Shown piece after piece: positions 30,746 through 40,604 of a DNA stretch of 64,000 bases (position 1 is its first letter; the number at the start of each line of letters is the position of its first letter). Position numbers and translations under genes: made by a program. The notes beneath the pieces were generated by a model. That model was not told the DNA's origin. It saw nothing but the letters and a program-made list of their open reading frames with translations, and ran no database searches. The stretch is from Sulfurimonas sp. (GTDB taxonomy: Bacteria > Campylobacterota > Campylobacteria > Campylobacterales > Sulfurimonadaceae): assembly GCA_002899765.1 (NCBI GenBank), contig PPDH01000035.1:16182-80181 (forward strand), written 5' to 3'.

Positions 30746-32901
30746 AGTACAAAATAAAATTTACCCTAGGTATAAAATTTGCACTAAGCGCTCTGTTTTT
30801 TTTACTACTGGTAACTACTGTTTTTGTGTATAACTACTTTAGTTATAAAGCAGCAATTAAAAGTGAATTTGATGAAAGAGTTAAATACAGCACAGAGATT
30901 GTTTTTGAAGAATTAACGCAGAGTTTATTGAACTCCTCTCATGAGAGTGTCCTCTCTATGCTCTCATCTGTTGTAAAAACGACTGAGATTAGTTCTATTA
31001 AGCTCTCGTATAAAAGATTTTTATTTTCAAAAGAGACACTTCTTCGTAATTCCAACTATCAACAAAATAGTGACTGGGGGATAAATGATGTAGTAACTGA
31101 CGCAAAAAATGGAAATGTTACAGCTCTTGATAATAACATGTACGAATTTTTAAGCGCAAAAAGTTTTAACCCTCAAGAGCCGGTTGTGTTTAAGTTTTTT
31201 TTGTATAAAAACGAGATACTTATTAATGCAGTCTCTAAAATCTACTTTGGGTATGAGGTCTCAAAAAAAGATTTTAACCCTGACTCTTTTGATAAAAGTA
31301 AAACAGAAACAACTCTTTTTTTAAGGGAGAAAAAAAATATCTCTTTGCTTAACAAACCCTTTGTTGAGCTTCAATATATCATAGACCAAAGTACGGTAAA
31401 AGAAAAAACAGCATTTCTGCTTAGAACATATTTGATATATTATTTTCTTGCCGTATTGCTCTTAGGAGTGATTTTTATAGGAATTTATATTATATTTATA
31501 AAAAAAATGCTTTTAAATTCTATAAAATATTTTAAAGATACTATGGCTGAGACGCTCAACAACAACTTTGTATTTAATGATAAAAAAGAGGTAATAAATG
31601 AAGATATAGATGAAGCTTTCCGTTTGCTTGGTAATATAACAAAAAAATATATAATAGTTCTAAATGAGCTTAATATTAATAAAAATATTTTAGAGAGAAA
31701 AATCTTTACCGACGATTTAACCGGACTTCCCAATCAAAAAGTTTTTGAACTTGATTTAAAAAACATGTTTATTGTAGGCTCTGATGGATTTGTAGGAACT
31801 ATTAAGCTTGAGTCTTTAGGGGATTTTACAAAAAAATTCGGTTCAGCTTTGGCAAATCACTTTATAGAAGAGTTTGCTAATGTCGTACAAAATAAATTTT
31901 ATGAACTCGACTTGCAAGAAGCAACGCTCTATAGATTTTTTGGTTCAGAATTTGCAATGATTCTTAAAAATGAAAGTGAAGAAAAAATTTTAGAGTTCTC
32001 TAGAAATCTTGCGCAAGAGCTCCAAGAGATGGGCATGCGCTATGAAGTAGAAAATAAATCCGCTTATTTCGGCTTTATTCCTTTTGATAAATACGGAACA
32101 ATAGAGTCAATTTTACATTCGTTAAGTGATGCATATAATATTGCAAAAAACAGTGAAAATTATTACTATGTGGTAAGCCCGTCCGAAGTTTTAGACAAGT
32201 TTAGTATTATAGAGCAAAATGTAAGAGAAATAATAGAAAATAACTCTTTTGAAATAGAGTATGGTTTTGAGACAAGAAGTATTGAAAATGACGAAATAAT
32301 TATGTTAGAAGCAATTCCTGTACTTTATGATAAAAACAAAGAAAAATTTGCGATAGGCGTATTTATCTCTGCTGCAGAAAAAATTAAACTTGCAGTTTCT
32401 TTTGATAAAAAAATTATAGAATCAGTCGTAGATTATATCAAAGCAAATAATTTTAAATACAGTATAGTTATAAATCTATCTATGCTCTCACTTAAAGATA
32501 ATGAGTTTTTAACTTGGCTGCACTCTTTGTTTTTATTTAATGAAAATATTTCTAAAAAAATCATTTTTAGTATGACTTCTTATAATGCTTCTACAGATGT
32601 CGAGGTGTTTAAAAATTTTGCACATGAGGTTCATCGATTTGGAGCAAAAATTATTTTAAAAAGATTTAGTATAAACGATTTTGCGATAGAGCAGCTAGGA
32701 GAGTTACATTTAGACTATTTAAGAATAAATAAAGATTATACTACTAATATTTTCAATGACAGAGATAAAAAACATTTCCTAAGAACTGTCGTAAATCTTG
32801 GGCAGTCTCATGAGATAGTTATAATCGGAGATACCATAAGAGATGAAAGAGATATTGCGGCATGTGCGAGTATAGGCTTGGATGCTATTAGTAATTATTG
32901 A
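30742..32901 (+). CDS. LapD-like membrane protein with degenerate GGDEF and EAL domains
   Basis: N-terminal TM, periplasmic region, second TM, DDLTGLPNQKVFELDL, degenerate RFFGSEF and EAIPV in place of GGDEF and EAL. Confidence 0.75.
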   Translation: MKYKIKFTLGIKFALSALFFLLLVTTVFVYNYFSYKAAIKSEFDERVKYSTEIVFEELTQSLLNSSHESVLSMLSSVVKTTEISSIKLSYKRFLFSKETLLRNSNYQQNSDWGINDVVTDAKNGNVTALDNNMYEFLSAKSFNPQEPVVFKFFLYKNEILINAVSKIYFGYEVSKKDFNPDSFDKSKTETTLFLREKKNISLLNKPFVELQYIIDQSTVKEKTAFLLRTYLIYYFLAVLLLGVIFIGIYIIFIKKMLLNSIKYFKDTMAETLNNNFVFNDKKEVINEDIDEAFRLLGNITKKYIIVLNELNINKNILERKIFTDDLTGLPNQKVFELDLKNMFIVGSDGFVGTIKLESLGDFTKKFGSALANHFIEEFANVVQNKFYELDLQEATLYRFFGSEFAMILKNESEEKILEFSRNLAQELQEMGMRYEVENKSAYFGFIPFDKYGTIESILHSLSDAYNIAKNSENYYYVVSPSEVLDKFSIIEQNVREIIENNSFEIEYGFETRSIENDEIIMLEAIPVLYDKNKEKFAIGVFISAAEKIKLAVSFDKKIIESVVDYIKANNFKYSIVINLSMLSLKDNEFLTWLHSLFLFNENISKKIIFSMTSYNASTDVEVFKNFAHEVHRFGAKIILKRFSINDFAIEQLGELHLDYLRINKDYTTNIFNDRDKKHFLRTVVNLGQSHEIVIIGDTIRDERDIAACASIGLDAISNY

Positions 32902-32910
32902 GGTAAGTAG

Positions 32911-33486
32911 ATGAAAAACACTTTTTTCGGCGTTGGTTTAAGTATCGTTTTTTTGTTCTTCAGCGGTTGCAGTCATAAAGAAGTTCTTGCTTCTAAATAC
33001 TATCCAAACTATACAAAAGATGATATTTTACTTGCAGGTAAATACGCTTTTTTGATTGACAAAAATAGTGAGTATGTTGTAGATTCTTACAGAGACCGAC
33101 TTGAAGCTACAAAAATAGGTTTGATTTTTGATGTTTTGTTCCATGAAGATTATGTACTAAAAGTTGAAGAGGATGATTGCGGGACTTTAGCAACTTTGAT
33201 TCTTGAGGGCTCTTTTGGTGTGGACAAGATGAGCAAGTATAATTTTTTAGAGCATAAAAATCTGCAAAACCGCCGTATGAAGTATTGGGAAAATATAGAG
33301 TTTCTTATAAATAAAGAAAACCGTAAATTTATTTTTTTTGATATGGGCAAGGCGGATGCTTATAAAAATGTTTTCATTGAACCGACAAAAGATATGAGCA
33401 CATGTATAATAAAAAATGAGTTTGAAAATGGTCTTATGAGAGATAATGTAAAAAATACATTTGGAGTTTATGATGAAAATCGTTAA
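32911..33486 (+). CDS. hypothetical lipoprotein
   Basis: Signal peptide with lipobox LFFSGCSHKE. Confidence 0.6.
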   Translation: MKNTFFGVGLSIVFLFFSGCSHKEVLASKYYPNYTKDDILLAGKYAFLIDKNSEYVVDSYRDRLEATKIGLIFDVLFHEDYVLKVEEDDCGTLATLILEGSFGVDKMSKYNFLEHKNLQNRRMKYWENIEFLINKENRKFIFFDMGKADAYKNVFIEPTKDMSTCIIKNEFENGLMRDNVKNTFGVYDENR

Positions 33487-34417
33487 ATTAATCCTGCTAC
33501 ATGTATTGTTTTTATCTTTTGCTTTTTGTAATGATTTTGACAAGGGAATGGAATTTTACAAAAATAAAGAGTTTGGCAAAGCTCATGAGTTGTTTATAGC
33601 TGCGGCAGATGAAAACAATTCAAATGCACAGTACAATCTTTCATTGATGTATAAAAATGGTGAAGGAGTTGAGAAAAACTTAGACCAAAGTGTCTATTGG
33701 CTAAAAAAATCGGCAGCCCTTGATAATGCAATCGCTCAAAATACATTGGCATACTTTTATGAAAACGGTATCGGGGTCGAAAAAAACATAAAAGAGGCTA
33801 TAGAGCTATATGAGCGCTCGGCTGCGCAAGAATATACTCTCGCCCAGTTTAACCTTGCTATGATTTATGAAACTTTTAAGTTTGACGATAAAGCTTTAAA
33901 AAGGGCTTTTGACATGTATAAAAAAGCTGCACAGAGCGGGCTTCTTCCTGCTCAAAACAACTTAGCACGATTATATTATTTTGGTATAGGAACTCAAAAA
34001 GATTTGAAAAAAGCTTACGAGTGGTATGAAAAGGCGGCAAATCTAGGTGATGATGTAGCAGCATTCAATCTGGCTTTGATGTATTACAGTGCAGAAGGTA
34101 CTTCAAAAGAGTATGATAAAGCACTTTTTTGGCTTGAGTTTTCCGCAAAAAAAGAAAATATATTTGCGCAAACACAGCTTGGAGATTTTTATAGAAGCGG
34201 AGAGCTTAAAGAGCAGAGTTATGAAGAGGCATTTTTTTGGTATTTTGAAGCTGCAGCCGCAGGATATGCTAAAGCACAGTACTATGTAGGACTTTTTTAT
34301 TATGAGGGATATGGAGTTGCACAAGATAAAGAAGAGGGACTTTTTTGGATGAATAAATCTAAAAAAAACGGCTACTCTTTTGCAGATACTTTTTTAAAAA
34401 GAGTAAGTAAAAGATAA
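33473..34417 (+). CDS. Sel1-repeat (TPR-like) exported protein
   Basis: Repeated A-x-x-x-L-x-x-x-Y-x-x-G-x-G motifs; signal peptide; overlaps previous gene. Confidence 0.9.
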   Translation: MKIVKLILLHVLFLSFAFCNDFDKGMEFYKNKEFGKAHELFIAAADENNSNAQYNLSLMYKNGEGVEKNLDQSVYWLKKSAALDNAIAQNTLAYFYENGIGVEKNIKEAIELYERSAAQEYTLAQFNLAMIYETFKFDDKALKRAFDMYKKAAQSGLLPAQNNLARLYYFGIGTQKDLKKAYEWYEKAANLGDDVAAFNLALMYYSAEGTSKEYDKALFWLEFSAKKENIFAQTQLGDFYRSGELKEQSYEEAFFWYFEAAAAGYAKAQYYVGLFYYEGYGVAQDKEEGLFWMNKSKKNGYSFADTFLKRVSKR

Positions 34418-34522
34418 AGCAATATATTTTAAAATTTATGCTAAAATGAAGAATGGATGAAAATAAGATGTTATATTTTAGTTTAGAGTCATAAAGCAAT
34501 AAAGCAAAAAAGGGGTGCAACA

Positions 34523-37500
34523 ATGGCAGATCAAAGCAAAAACCAAGATGCTCAAACAACAGAAGTTCCACTTGATACAAAAGATGTTTTGCAGTATGAA
34601 GATAAGAAAGTTGTTGTAAAAAAAGCACCCCTAAAAGGTCAGAATGTAGCGGTATATGTCCGTCCAGGTGATGATGTTGCGTATGATATGGAAGATGTCG
34701 ATGTTGCATCTTTAGACTACCGTCTTGTGGGAGGCGATATCGTTGTAACTATGCCAAACGGAGGAATTTTTACTTTTGTTTCCATGGCACTTATGGGATA
34801 CGGTGAAAATCCACCCTCTTTTTTGGGTACGAGCGCTCAAAAATTTACTTTAGGCGATGTTCTTTCTCAGATTGAAGAGGTAAACGACCTGCCCTTTGAC
34901 TCTATAGCGGTTGAAGCGGATATACAACAAGAGGACAGAGTCAAAAAAATTGTAGAAGAGTATGAAGAGAGAGTACAAGAGTTAACTCAAACTATAGTAC
35001 AACAAGAAAATTTTAGTAATTTTCTGCCGAACACGGATACTCAAGTACAAAATCAAAAGTTTACATTTGAGGATACTTCAACTAAACTAGATGATTTTAC
35101 GCCTCAAGAACCAAATCCGACTATTGTAGAAAATACCACACCAAATGAATTTAGTAATCAATTTTTGGGTCGGTACACACAGCCGCCAAGACCTGTTAAT
35201 GACTTTGATGCGTATGCTCCCGACGAGGAGATGATGCCGGTAAATGATTTCGATGATTATGCTCCCGACGAGGAGATGATGCCGGTAAATGATTTCGATG
35301 ACTATGCTCCCGATGAGGAGATGATGCCTGTGAATGATTTTACAGATGAAGAAGAAGGATTTGGAGATGGCTGGGGAGATTCTTATGCAGATGGAGAAGG
35401 CGATGGAGCAGTGGATGATGCTGCAAAACCGGCTTTTTATTTTAAGGCTACTGCACATCAAGTTAAATATAGCGAGGTAACAAACGATGAGGGGCAGATT
35501 GAAATTTTAGGCGGCGGCGGAAGTATCAATGGATATAAATTTGATTCTATCACCAATCAGTTTGAGCCCGAAACAATTGACATGAGCGACAGAAGTGAAG
35601 ATATGATAATTAGAGCTGAAAACTCTAAATATTTCAGCACTACACCTGCTAGCCAAACGGGAACACATGCTCTTACATTTCAAGATTTAATCTCAGGACA
35701 GTCTGTTACGGTGGATGGCTTAACGCTCACTGCATCAGGTGCAATTACTGCCGCAGATGTGGCTACGGCATTTGCAACTCTTTCTGATGGTGCAACTGCG
35801 GGAAGCGTTGTAGCAGATGGAACATGGAGCGGTACGCCTCTCTCAGGCTGGACTTCAGGTGCTGCAACGGGTGCAACCGTAACTTTTACAAGTACATCGG
35901 ACAATGAAGATATAGGAAATTTGACGGTAAGCTCCACCGGCTCGAGCATAGATGCACCGACCGATGTTTCAGGTGTTTCTACTCAAGGCGGTGTTGCTCA
36001 AACAGAAGAACATGCCTTAACATTCCAAGACCTAATCACCGGGCAATCGGTAACGATTGATGGCTTAACTTTAACTGCAACAGATGCAATCGCTGCTGCT
36101 GATATAGCTGCAGGCTTTGCAAGTCTGGCTGCAAGTGCCGCAAACGGAAATGTTGTGGCTAACGGTACATGGAGCGGTAATTTATCTGCTGATTGGACTT
36201 CAGGTGCCGCAACTGCTGCAACAGTAACTTTTACAAGCACAACTGCCGATACGGACGTAGATGATATAGTTGTAAGTTCTGCAGGTTCAACTATAGACGC
36301 ACCTAACGCTGTGGGGATTGTTAGCACTGAAGATATTGTAACACCCTATCTCTCAAAAGTTTTAAGATTTGAGCCGCAGATGCCTGAAGGATTTTATGTT
36401 GAGAGCTTTGTTTTAGACGGTCTTCCTTCGGGAGTCGTACTTTTTGATAAAGATGGGAATGAAATCGGCGGTTCCACCATCACAAAAGATCAAATGCTTT
36501 TTAAAGATGCTCTGGGTAATACGATTGATTATGGCAGTGCTGATTTTATAACAAACTTTAAAAGTGCAGAGTTTGTTATAAAATATTCCCAAACTCTTGA
36601 AGACCCTTTTAATGTAGCTATAACTTCTAACTATAAAATTGATGAAGCTTACTTAGAAACTACAGATATAGAGCCTGAACAGTCCTATACGAACGAGTAT
36701 ACTTTTGCTCTTAAAGATATAACAATTGCCGATGATTATACATACAATAAAGCCGATTTTGCAAATGGCAAAGAAGAGGGTTTTATCTTATCTAAAGAGA
36801 CAAATTACAATATCATAAAAGACGGGAGCGGAGACAATACCATATACGGCGGAATAGTAAAAGATATTGTTTACGACGGTGCTGGAGACGACACAATCTA
36901 TCTTAGTATGGGAGATGATACACTCTATGGCGGAAGCGGTACAAACTACATCTATGGCGATACCGATAAAGATGGTGTAGACGGCGAAAAACATACGGGA
37001 GTCGACAGTGTCAGCTATGAGATTGTGCAAAGTTTTGAGTCAAGCGAAGTAAAACTGCTTGCGCAAGAAGGGTTTATATCTGCTGAAGAAAATCAAAAAC
37101 TAAGCGGAACATACGAGCTTAGCTATGAAAACGGCGACCCTATCGCAAACTCTCTGGATATAGATATGCTTGCCTCTTACAAAGGGGTGTATGTTGATTT
37201 AGACGGTGTACATGTAGACGGGCTAAATATTGATGTGAACGGTGATGAGGTTATAGACGAAAATGATAAAATCAACGCTATTTCAAAATTTGCAAACAGT
37301 GTAGACAAGTTTACATACGATGAAAACGGTAGTGCGATAGACACCATAATCGGTGAAAATATCACTTTTACAAGTATCACTCCAAATACAGCTGTAGAGG
37401 ATATAGTTGTCACTTCGGCGGGAGTTTCTGAAGTTGGGGCTCCTCAAGATGTTGTTAGTGTTGCTGTGCAAGGTGATGGAGCTACCACGGAGACGCATGA

Positions 37501-40500
37501 TTTAACTTTTCAAGACCTAATTGCAGGGCAGTCTGTAACGGTTGACGGATTGACACTTAGAGCAACAGCTGCTCTCACGGCTGCAGAGGTGGCTGCAGGT
37601 TTTGCAACTCTTGCTGCAAGTGCCGCAAATGGAAATGCTGTAGTTAACGGAACATGGAGCGGTAATTTATCTGCTGATTGGACTTCAGGTGCTGTAACGG
37701 ACGCAACCGTAACTTTTACAAGCCAAACCCCAACTGCCGCAGTAGCAGATATTGTTATATCTTCTAGCGGGGTAAGTGCTGTCGCTGCTCCTGAGGACGC
37801 AGTAAGCAGTGCGGTTCAAGGCAGTGATATGACTACTGAAAAACATACTGTAGTTTTTAAAGATTTGATTGCGGGTCAGTCGGTGAGTGTCGGCGGTTTA
37901 ACACTTACGGCAAGTGCTCCTCTTACGGCGGCAAATATAGCTGCTGCATTCGCAGGCCTTGGAGCAGGTGCGACTGAGGGCAATATGGTAAGTGGCGGAG
38001 TGTGGAGCGGCGAATTGTCGAGTGATTGGACTTCGGGTGTACAAGAGCAAAGCGGATTAGAAAATCTTCAGGCTATAGGTTATGATATTCTTGAAGATGT
38101 AGAAAATGTAACAGGCAGCAGCTATAACGATACTCTTTATGGAAATGCCCTAATAGACAATGTTCTCTCAGGTCTTGGAGGCAGCGATAATTTAGACGGG
38201 CGAGGTGGCGATAATACTTTGCTTGGCGGAGACGGTTACGATACGCTTTTTGCAGGAAGCGGAAATGACTTTATAGACGGCGGGGGCGATACAGACACCG
38301 TTAGTTACATAAATGCCACGCAGGGAATGATTATCCGTTTTGACAGACCTTTTTCAGAAGAGTTTGACTATGCCGGATATTATGTTGCTGATTATGCTAA
38401 CGATTTTGTTATAAAAGATAAAATCATTAACATGGAAGATATCCGAGGTTCAGAGTTTGCAGATACTATCTATGGAAACGGAAGCACAAATTTCATAGAA
38501 GCAGGTGATGGAGATGACAGTATATTTGCAGGCGGCGGTTATGATTTCATAGACGGTGGAGACGGGAGTGACTGGATTAGCTACAATCCTGCAGATTATC
38601 CAAACCTTGCAACAAACTCAAGCTTTATGGAACAGATACAAGGTATAACGGTTGACTTAAACAGCACTGATTTTGTCATGATTAAAGAAACTACTACAAG
38701 CAGACTTATCGACCTTGTTAAGAGTGTAGAGCAGATAAGGGCTACAAACGGCAATGACGTTATTTATGGCGGTAACAGTGCGGAAACTTTTTGGGGGCTT
38801 GACGGGGACGACAGACTGGAGAGCAGAAACGGTGATGACACACTTTATGGCGGAGACGGAAATGACTATCTTCGACCGGGAGCCGGACTGGATGTAAGTT
38901 GGGGCGGTGCAGATACGGACTACTTAGAACTTTACAATGATAGCTTAGTAGCAGGTTTGCATCTTAAGCTGAGTGAGGACGGTACGCTTCAATATTCAGC
39001 AGATGGTAACGATGGAACATGGGCAGATGGTTACGACGCAAACGGCGGTGTCAATTTTGCCTATGAGATTGAAGGATTTGGTGCTTCAAACGGCATAAAC
39101 ATAATGTACGGAAACAGTCTGGCAAATGTCTTAAATGCTCATAATGGAGATGACACTGTTTACGGTATGGGTGGCGATGACACTATAAACGGCGGAAATG
39201 ATAATGATACGATTTATGGAGATGATTTAGCTGATACATTGAGTGGAGATGACATCATAACAGGTGGAAATGGAGATGATATCATGTATGGCGGCAAAGG
39301 CGATGATGTTTTTAGCGCTAGTATAAGATATAACACCGGCTCAGACAAAGATGAGTATCACGGAGGAGAAGGAGTCGATACTCTTAATTACTCAAGTTCA
39401 AATCATAACTATGCTATGACTGTGACCATGACGGGAAGCGGAGACGGTGCAATTACTTTTTCTGGGTTAGCAAGCAATGCTGCAAACTATGGAGATACCT
39501 TTAGCGGTATTGAAAGATTTATTGCAAGCAGAGGAAATGATACTATTGATGCAACATTAGATAATGATGGTATGTATCTAGACGGCTGGAGCGGTACGGA
39601 TAATATCTCTGGCGGCGCAGGAGATGATACGATAATTGCTAGAAACACTTCAGGCGAGATTTATGACGGCGGAGACGGAGCTGATACTCTTCAGTTAGCT
39701 AAAAATGTCAATCTTAGAAATATCGACGTAAGTAATTTTGAAACACTTGACCTTCAGTCTTACAACGGTTATCTTAATTTGTCTCAACTAGGGTCAAATA
39801 GTTTTCAAACGATAAAAGGGAGTGGTAATTTTTATCTATATGGAACAAACAATGATGAAACATTCGACTTCGGCACTATAGACTTTAGCGAATTTAGCGG
39901 TAAGGTGTATATCTATGGCTACAACGGAGATGATATATTTGACTTTAGTAATGCAGCCTTAGGTAGTGATGCTACTTTTTACCTTGATGCAGGAGGAGAT
40001 ACAGACACTTTAAAACTCGGGGCAAATCAGACTTTTAACATGACGGATAACTACTATAATACTTTTGAGGATTTTGACATAGGTGCCGACTCAACGCTAA
40101 ATGTGACCGCTCTTAATAATAACGGAAGATCATTTTACGCACATAATAAAAACTTTGATGATGTTGATGCCGATGATGGGCATATCAATTTTGTAGGCGG
40201 CAGCGGAAATGATATTTTTTATGTGGATTACACAGCTCTAAGGGATGGAAAGCTGAGTGTTGATGGAGCGGGCGGAAGTGATTTAGTTGATATAAGAACT
40301 GCATTAGACAGCAGCTCATTAACTTTTGACGATGCTGACATGTTTGCAAATATAGAACGATTGGAGCTTGACCAATCTCCAACAAGAACAAACAGTGTTG
40401 AGATTGATGCAAGAGTTGTCAACAGTTGGCTTGGAAGCGCCACAGACTTAACTTTGGATTTATATAATAATACTCAAGCAGGTATAGTTGATATTACAAA

Positions 40501-40594
40501 TGAACAGACACCATCAAGCCTCACTTTAGGTTCGAGCTATAGCATAATAGCAGATAGTGACCCTAGTCTTAACTTTACTATGGCTGTCGTGTAA
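34523..40594 (+). CDS. giant RTX adhesin with N-terminal retention-like module, T1SS substrate (2023 aa)
   Basis: Retention-like N-terminus (VYVRPGDDVAYDMEDVD..GGDIVVTMPNGG), four large internal repeats, many GGxGxDxUx RTX nonapeptides. Confidence 0.9.
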   Translation: MADQSKNQDAQTTEVPLDTKDVLQYEDKKVVVKKAPLKGQNVAVYVRPGDDVAYDMEDVDVASLDYRLVGGDIVVTMPNGGIFTFVSMALMGYGENPPSFLGTSAQKFTLGDVLSQIEEVNDLPFDSIAVEADIQQEDRVKKIVEEYEERVQELTQTIVQQENFSNFLPNTDTQVQNQKFTFEDTSTKLDDFTPQEPNPTIVENTTPNEFSNQFLGRYTQPPRPVNDFDAYAPDEEMMPVNDFDDYAPDEEMMPVNDFDDYAPDEEMMPVNDFTDEEEGFGDGWGDSYADGEGDGAVDDAAKPAFYFKATAHQVKYSEVTNDEGQIEILGGGGSINGYKFDSITNQFEPETIDMSDRSEDMIIRAENSKYFSTTPASQTGTHALTFQDLISGQSVTVDGLTLTASGAITAADVATAFATLSDGATAGSVVADGTWSGTPLSGWTSGAATGATVTFTSTSDNEDIGNLTVSSTGSSIDAPTDVSGVSTQGGVAQTEEHALTFQDLITGQSVTIDGLTLTATDAIAAADIAAGFASLAASAANGNVVANGTWSGNLSADWTSGAATAATVTFTSTTADTDVDDIVVSSAGSTIDAPNAVGIVSTEDIVTPYLSKVLRFEPQMPEGFYVESFVLDGLPSGVVLFDKDGNEIGGSTITKDQMLFKDALGNTIDYGSADFITNFKSAEFVIKYSQTLEDPFNVAITSNYKIDEAYLETTDIEPEQSYTNEYTFALKDITIADDYTYNKADFANGKEEGFILSKETNYNIIKDGSGDNTIYGGIVKDIVYDGAGDDTIYLSMGDDTLYGGSGTNYIYGDTDKDGVDGEKHTGVDSVSYEIVQSFESSEVKLLAQEGFISAEENQKLSGTYELSYENGDPIANSLDIDMLASYKGVYVDLDGVHVDGLNIDVNGDEVIDENDKINAISKFANSVDKFTYDENGSAIDTIIGENITFTSITPNTAVEDIVVTSAGVSEVGAPQDVVSVAVQGDGATTETHDLTFQDLIAGQSVTVDGLTLRATAALTAAEVAAGFATLAASAANGNAVVNGTWSGNLSADWTSGAVTDATVTFTSQTPTAAVADIVISSSGVSAVAAPEDAVSSAVQGSDMTTEKHTVVFKDLIAGQSVSVGGLTLTASAPLTAANIAAAFAGLGAGATEGNMVSGGVWSGELSSDWTSGVQEQSGLENLQAIGYDILEDVENVTGSSYNDTLYGNALIDNVLSGLGGSDNLDGRGGDNTLLGGDGYDTLFAGSGNDFIDGGGDTDTVSYINATQGMIIRFDRPFSEEFDYAGYYVADYANDFVIKDKIINMEDIRGSEFADTIYGNGSTNFIEAGDGDDSIFAGGGYDFIDGGDGSDWISYNPADYPNLATNSSFMEQIQGITVDLNSTDFVMIKETTTSRLIDLVKSVEQIRATNGNDVIYGGNSAETFWGLDGDDRLESRNGDDTLYGGDGNDYLRPGAGLDVSWGGADTDYLELYNDSLVAGLHLKLSEDGTLQYSADGNDGTWADGYDANGGVNFAYEIEGFGASNGINIMYGNSLANVLNAHNGDDTVYGMGGDDTINGGNDNDTIYGDDLADTLSGDDIITGGNGDDIMYGGKGDDVFSASIRYNTGSDKDEYHGGEGVDTLNYSSSNHNYAMTVTMTGSGDGAITFSGLASNAANYGDTFSGIERFIASRGNDTIDATLDNDGMYLDGWSGTDNISGGAGDDTIIARNTSGEIYDGGDGADTLQLAKNVNLRNIDVSNFETLDLQSYNGYLNLSQLGSNSFQTIKGSGNFYLYGTNNDETFDFGTIDFSEFSGKVYIYGYNGDDIFDFSNAALGSDATFYLDAGGDTDTLKLGANQTFNMTDNYYNTFEDFDIGADSTLNVTALNNNGRSFYAHNKNFDDVDADDGHINFVGGSGNDIFYVDYTALRDGKLSVDGAGGSDLVDIRTALDSSSLTFDDADMFANIERLELDQSPTRTNSVEIDARVVNSWLGSATDLTLDLYNNTQAGIVDITNEQTPSSLTLGSSYSIIADSDPSLNFTMAVV
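35192..35326 (+). repeat. 3 x 45-bp tandem repeat encoding PVNDFDDYAPDEEMM
   Basis: Units 35192-35236, 35237-35281 and 35282-35326, nearly identical, followed by a partial unit. Confidence 0.95.
35663..38045 (+). repeat. four copies of a roughly 100-aa adhesin module (HALTFQDLIxGQSVTVDGLTLTA...)
   Basis: Copies begin near 35663, 36008, 37493 and 37841 (last copy shortened). Confidence 0.9.
38100..39330 (+). repeat. RTX Ca2+-binding nonapeptide repeat region
   Basis: Clusters such as GLGGSDNLDGRGGDNTLLGGDGYDTLFAGSGNDFIDGG and GGDDTINGGNDNDTIYGDD. Confidence 0.9.
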
Positions 40595-40604
40595 AAACTT
40601 TTTC

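Noticed and set aside
35192-35326. CRISPR-like repeat array
   Set aside because: Units are contiguous 45-bp coding repeats in frame within the adhesin gene, with no spacers.
35087-37498. Multiple ORFs antisense to the adhesin gene
   Set aside because: They mirror the repetitive low-complexity coding of the adhesin and have no recognisable domains or start signals.
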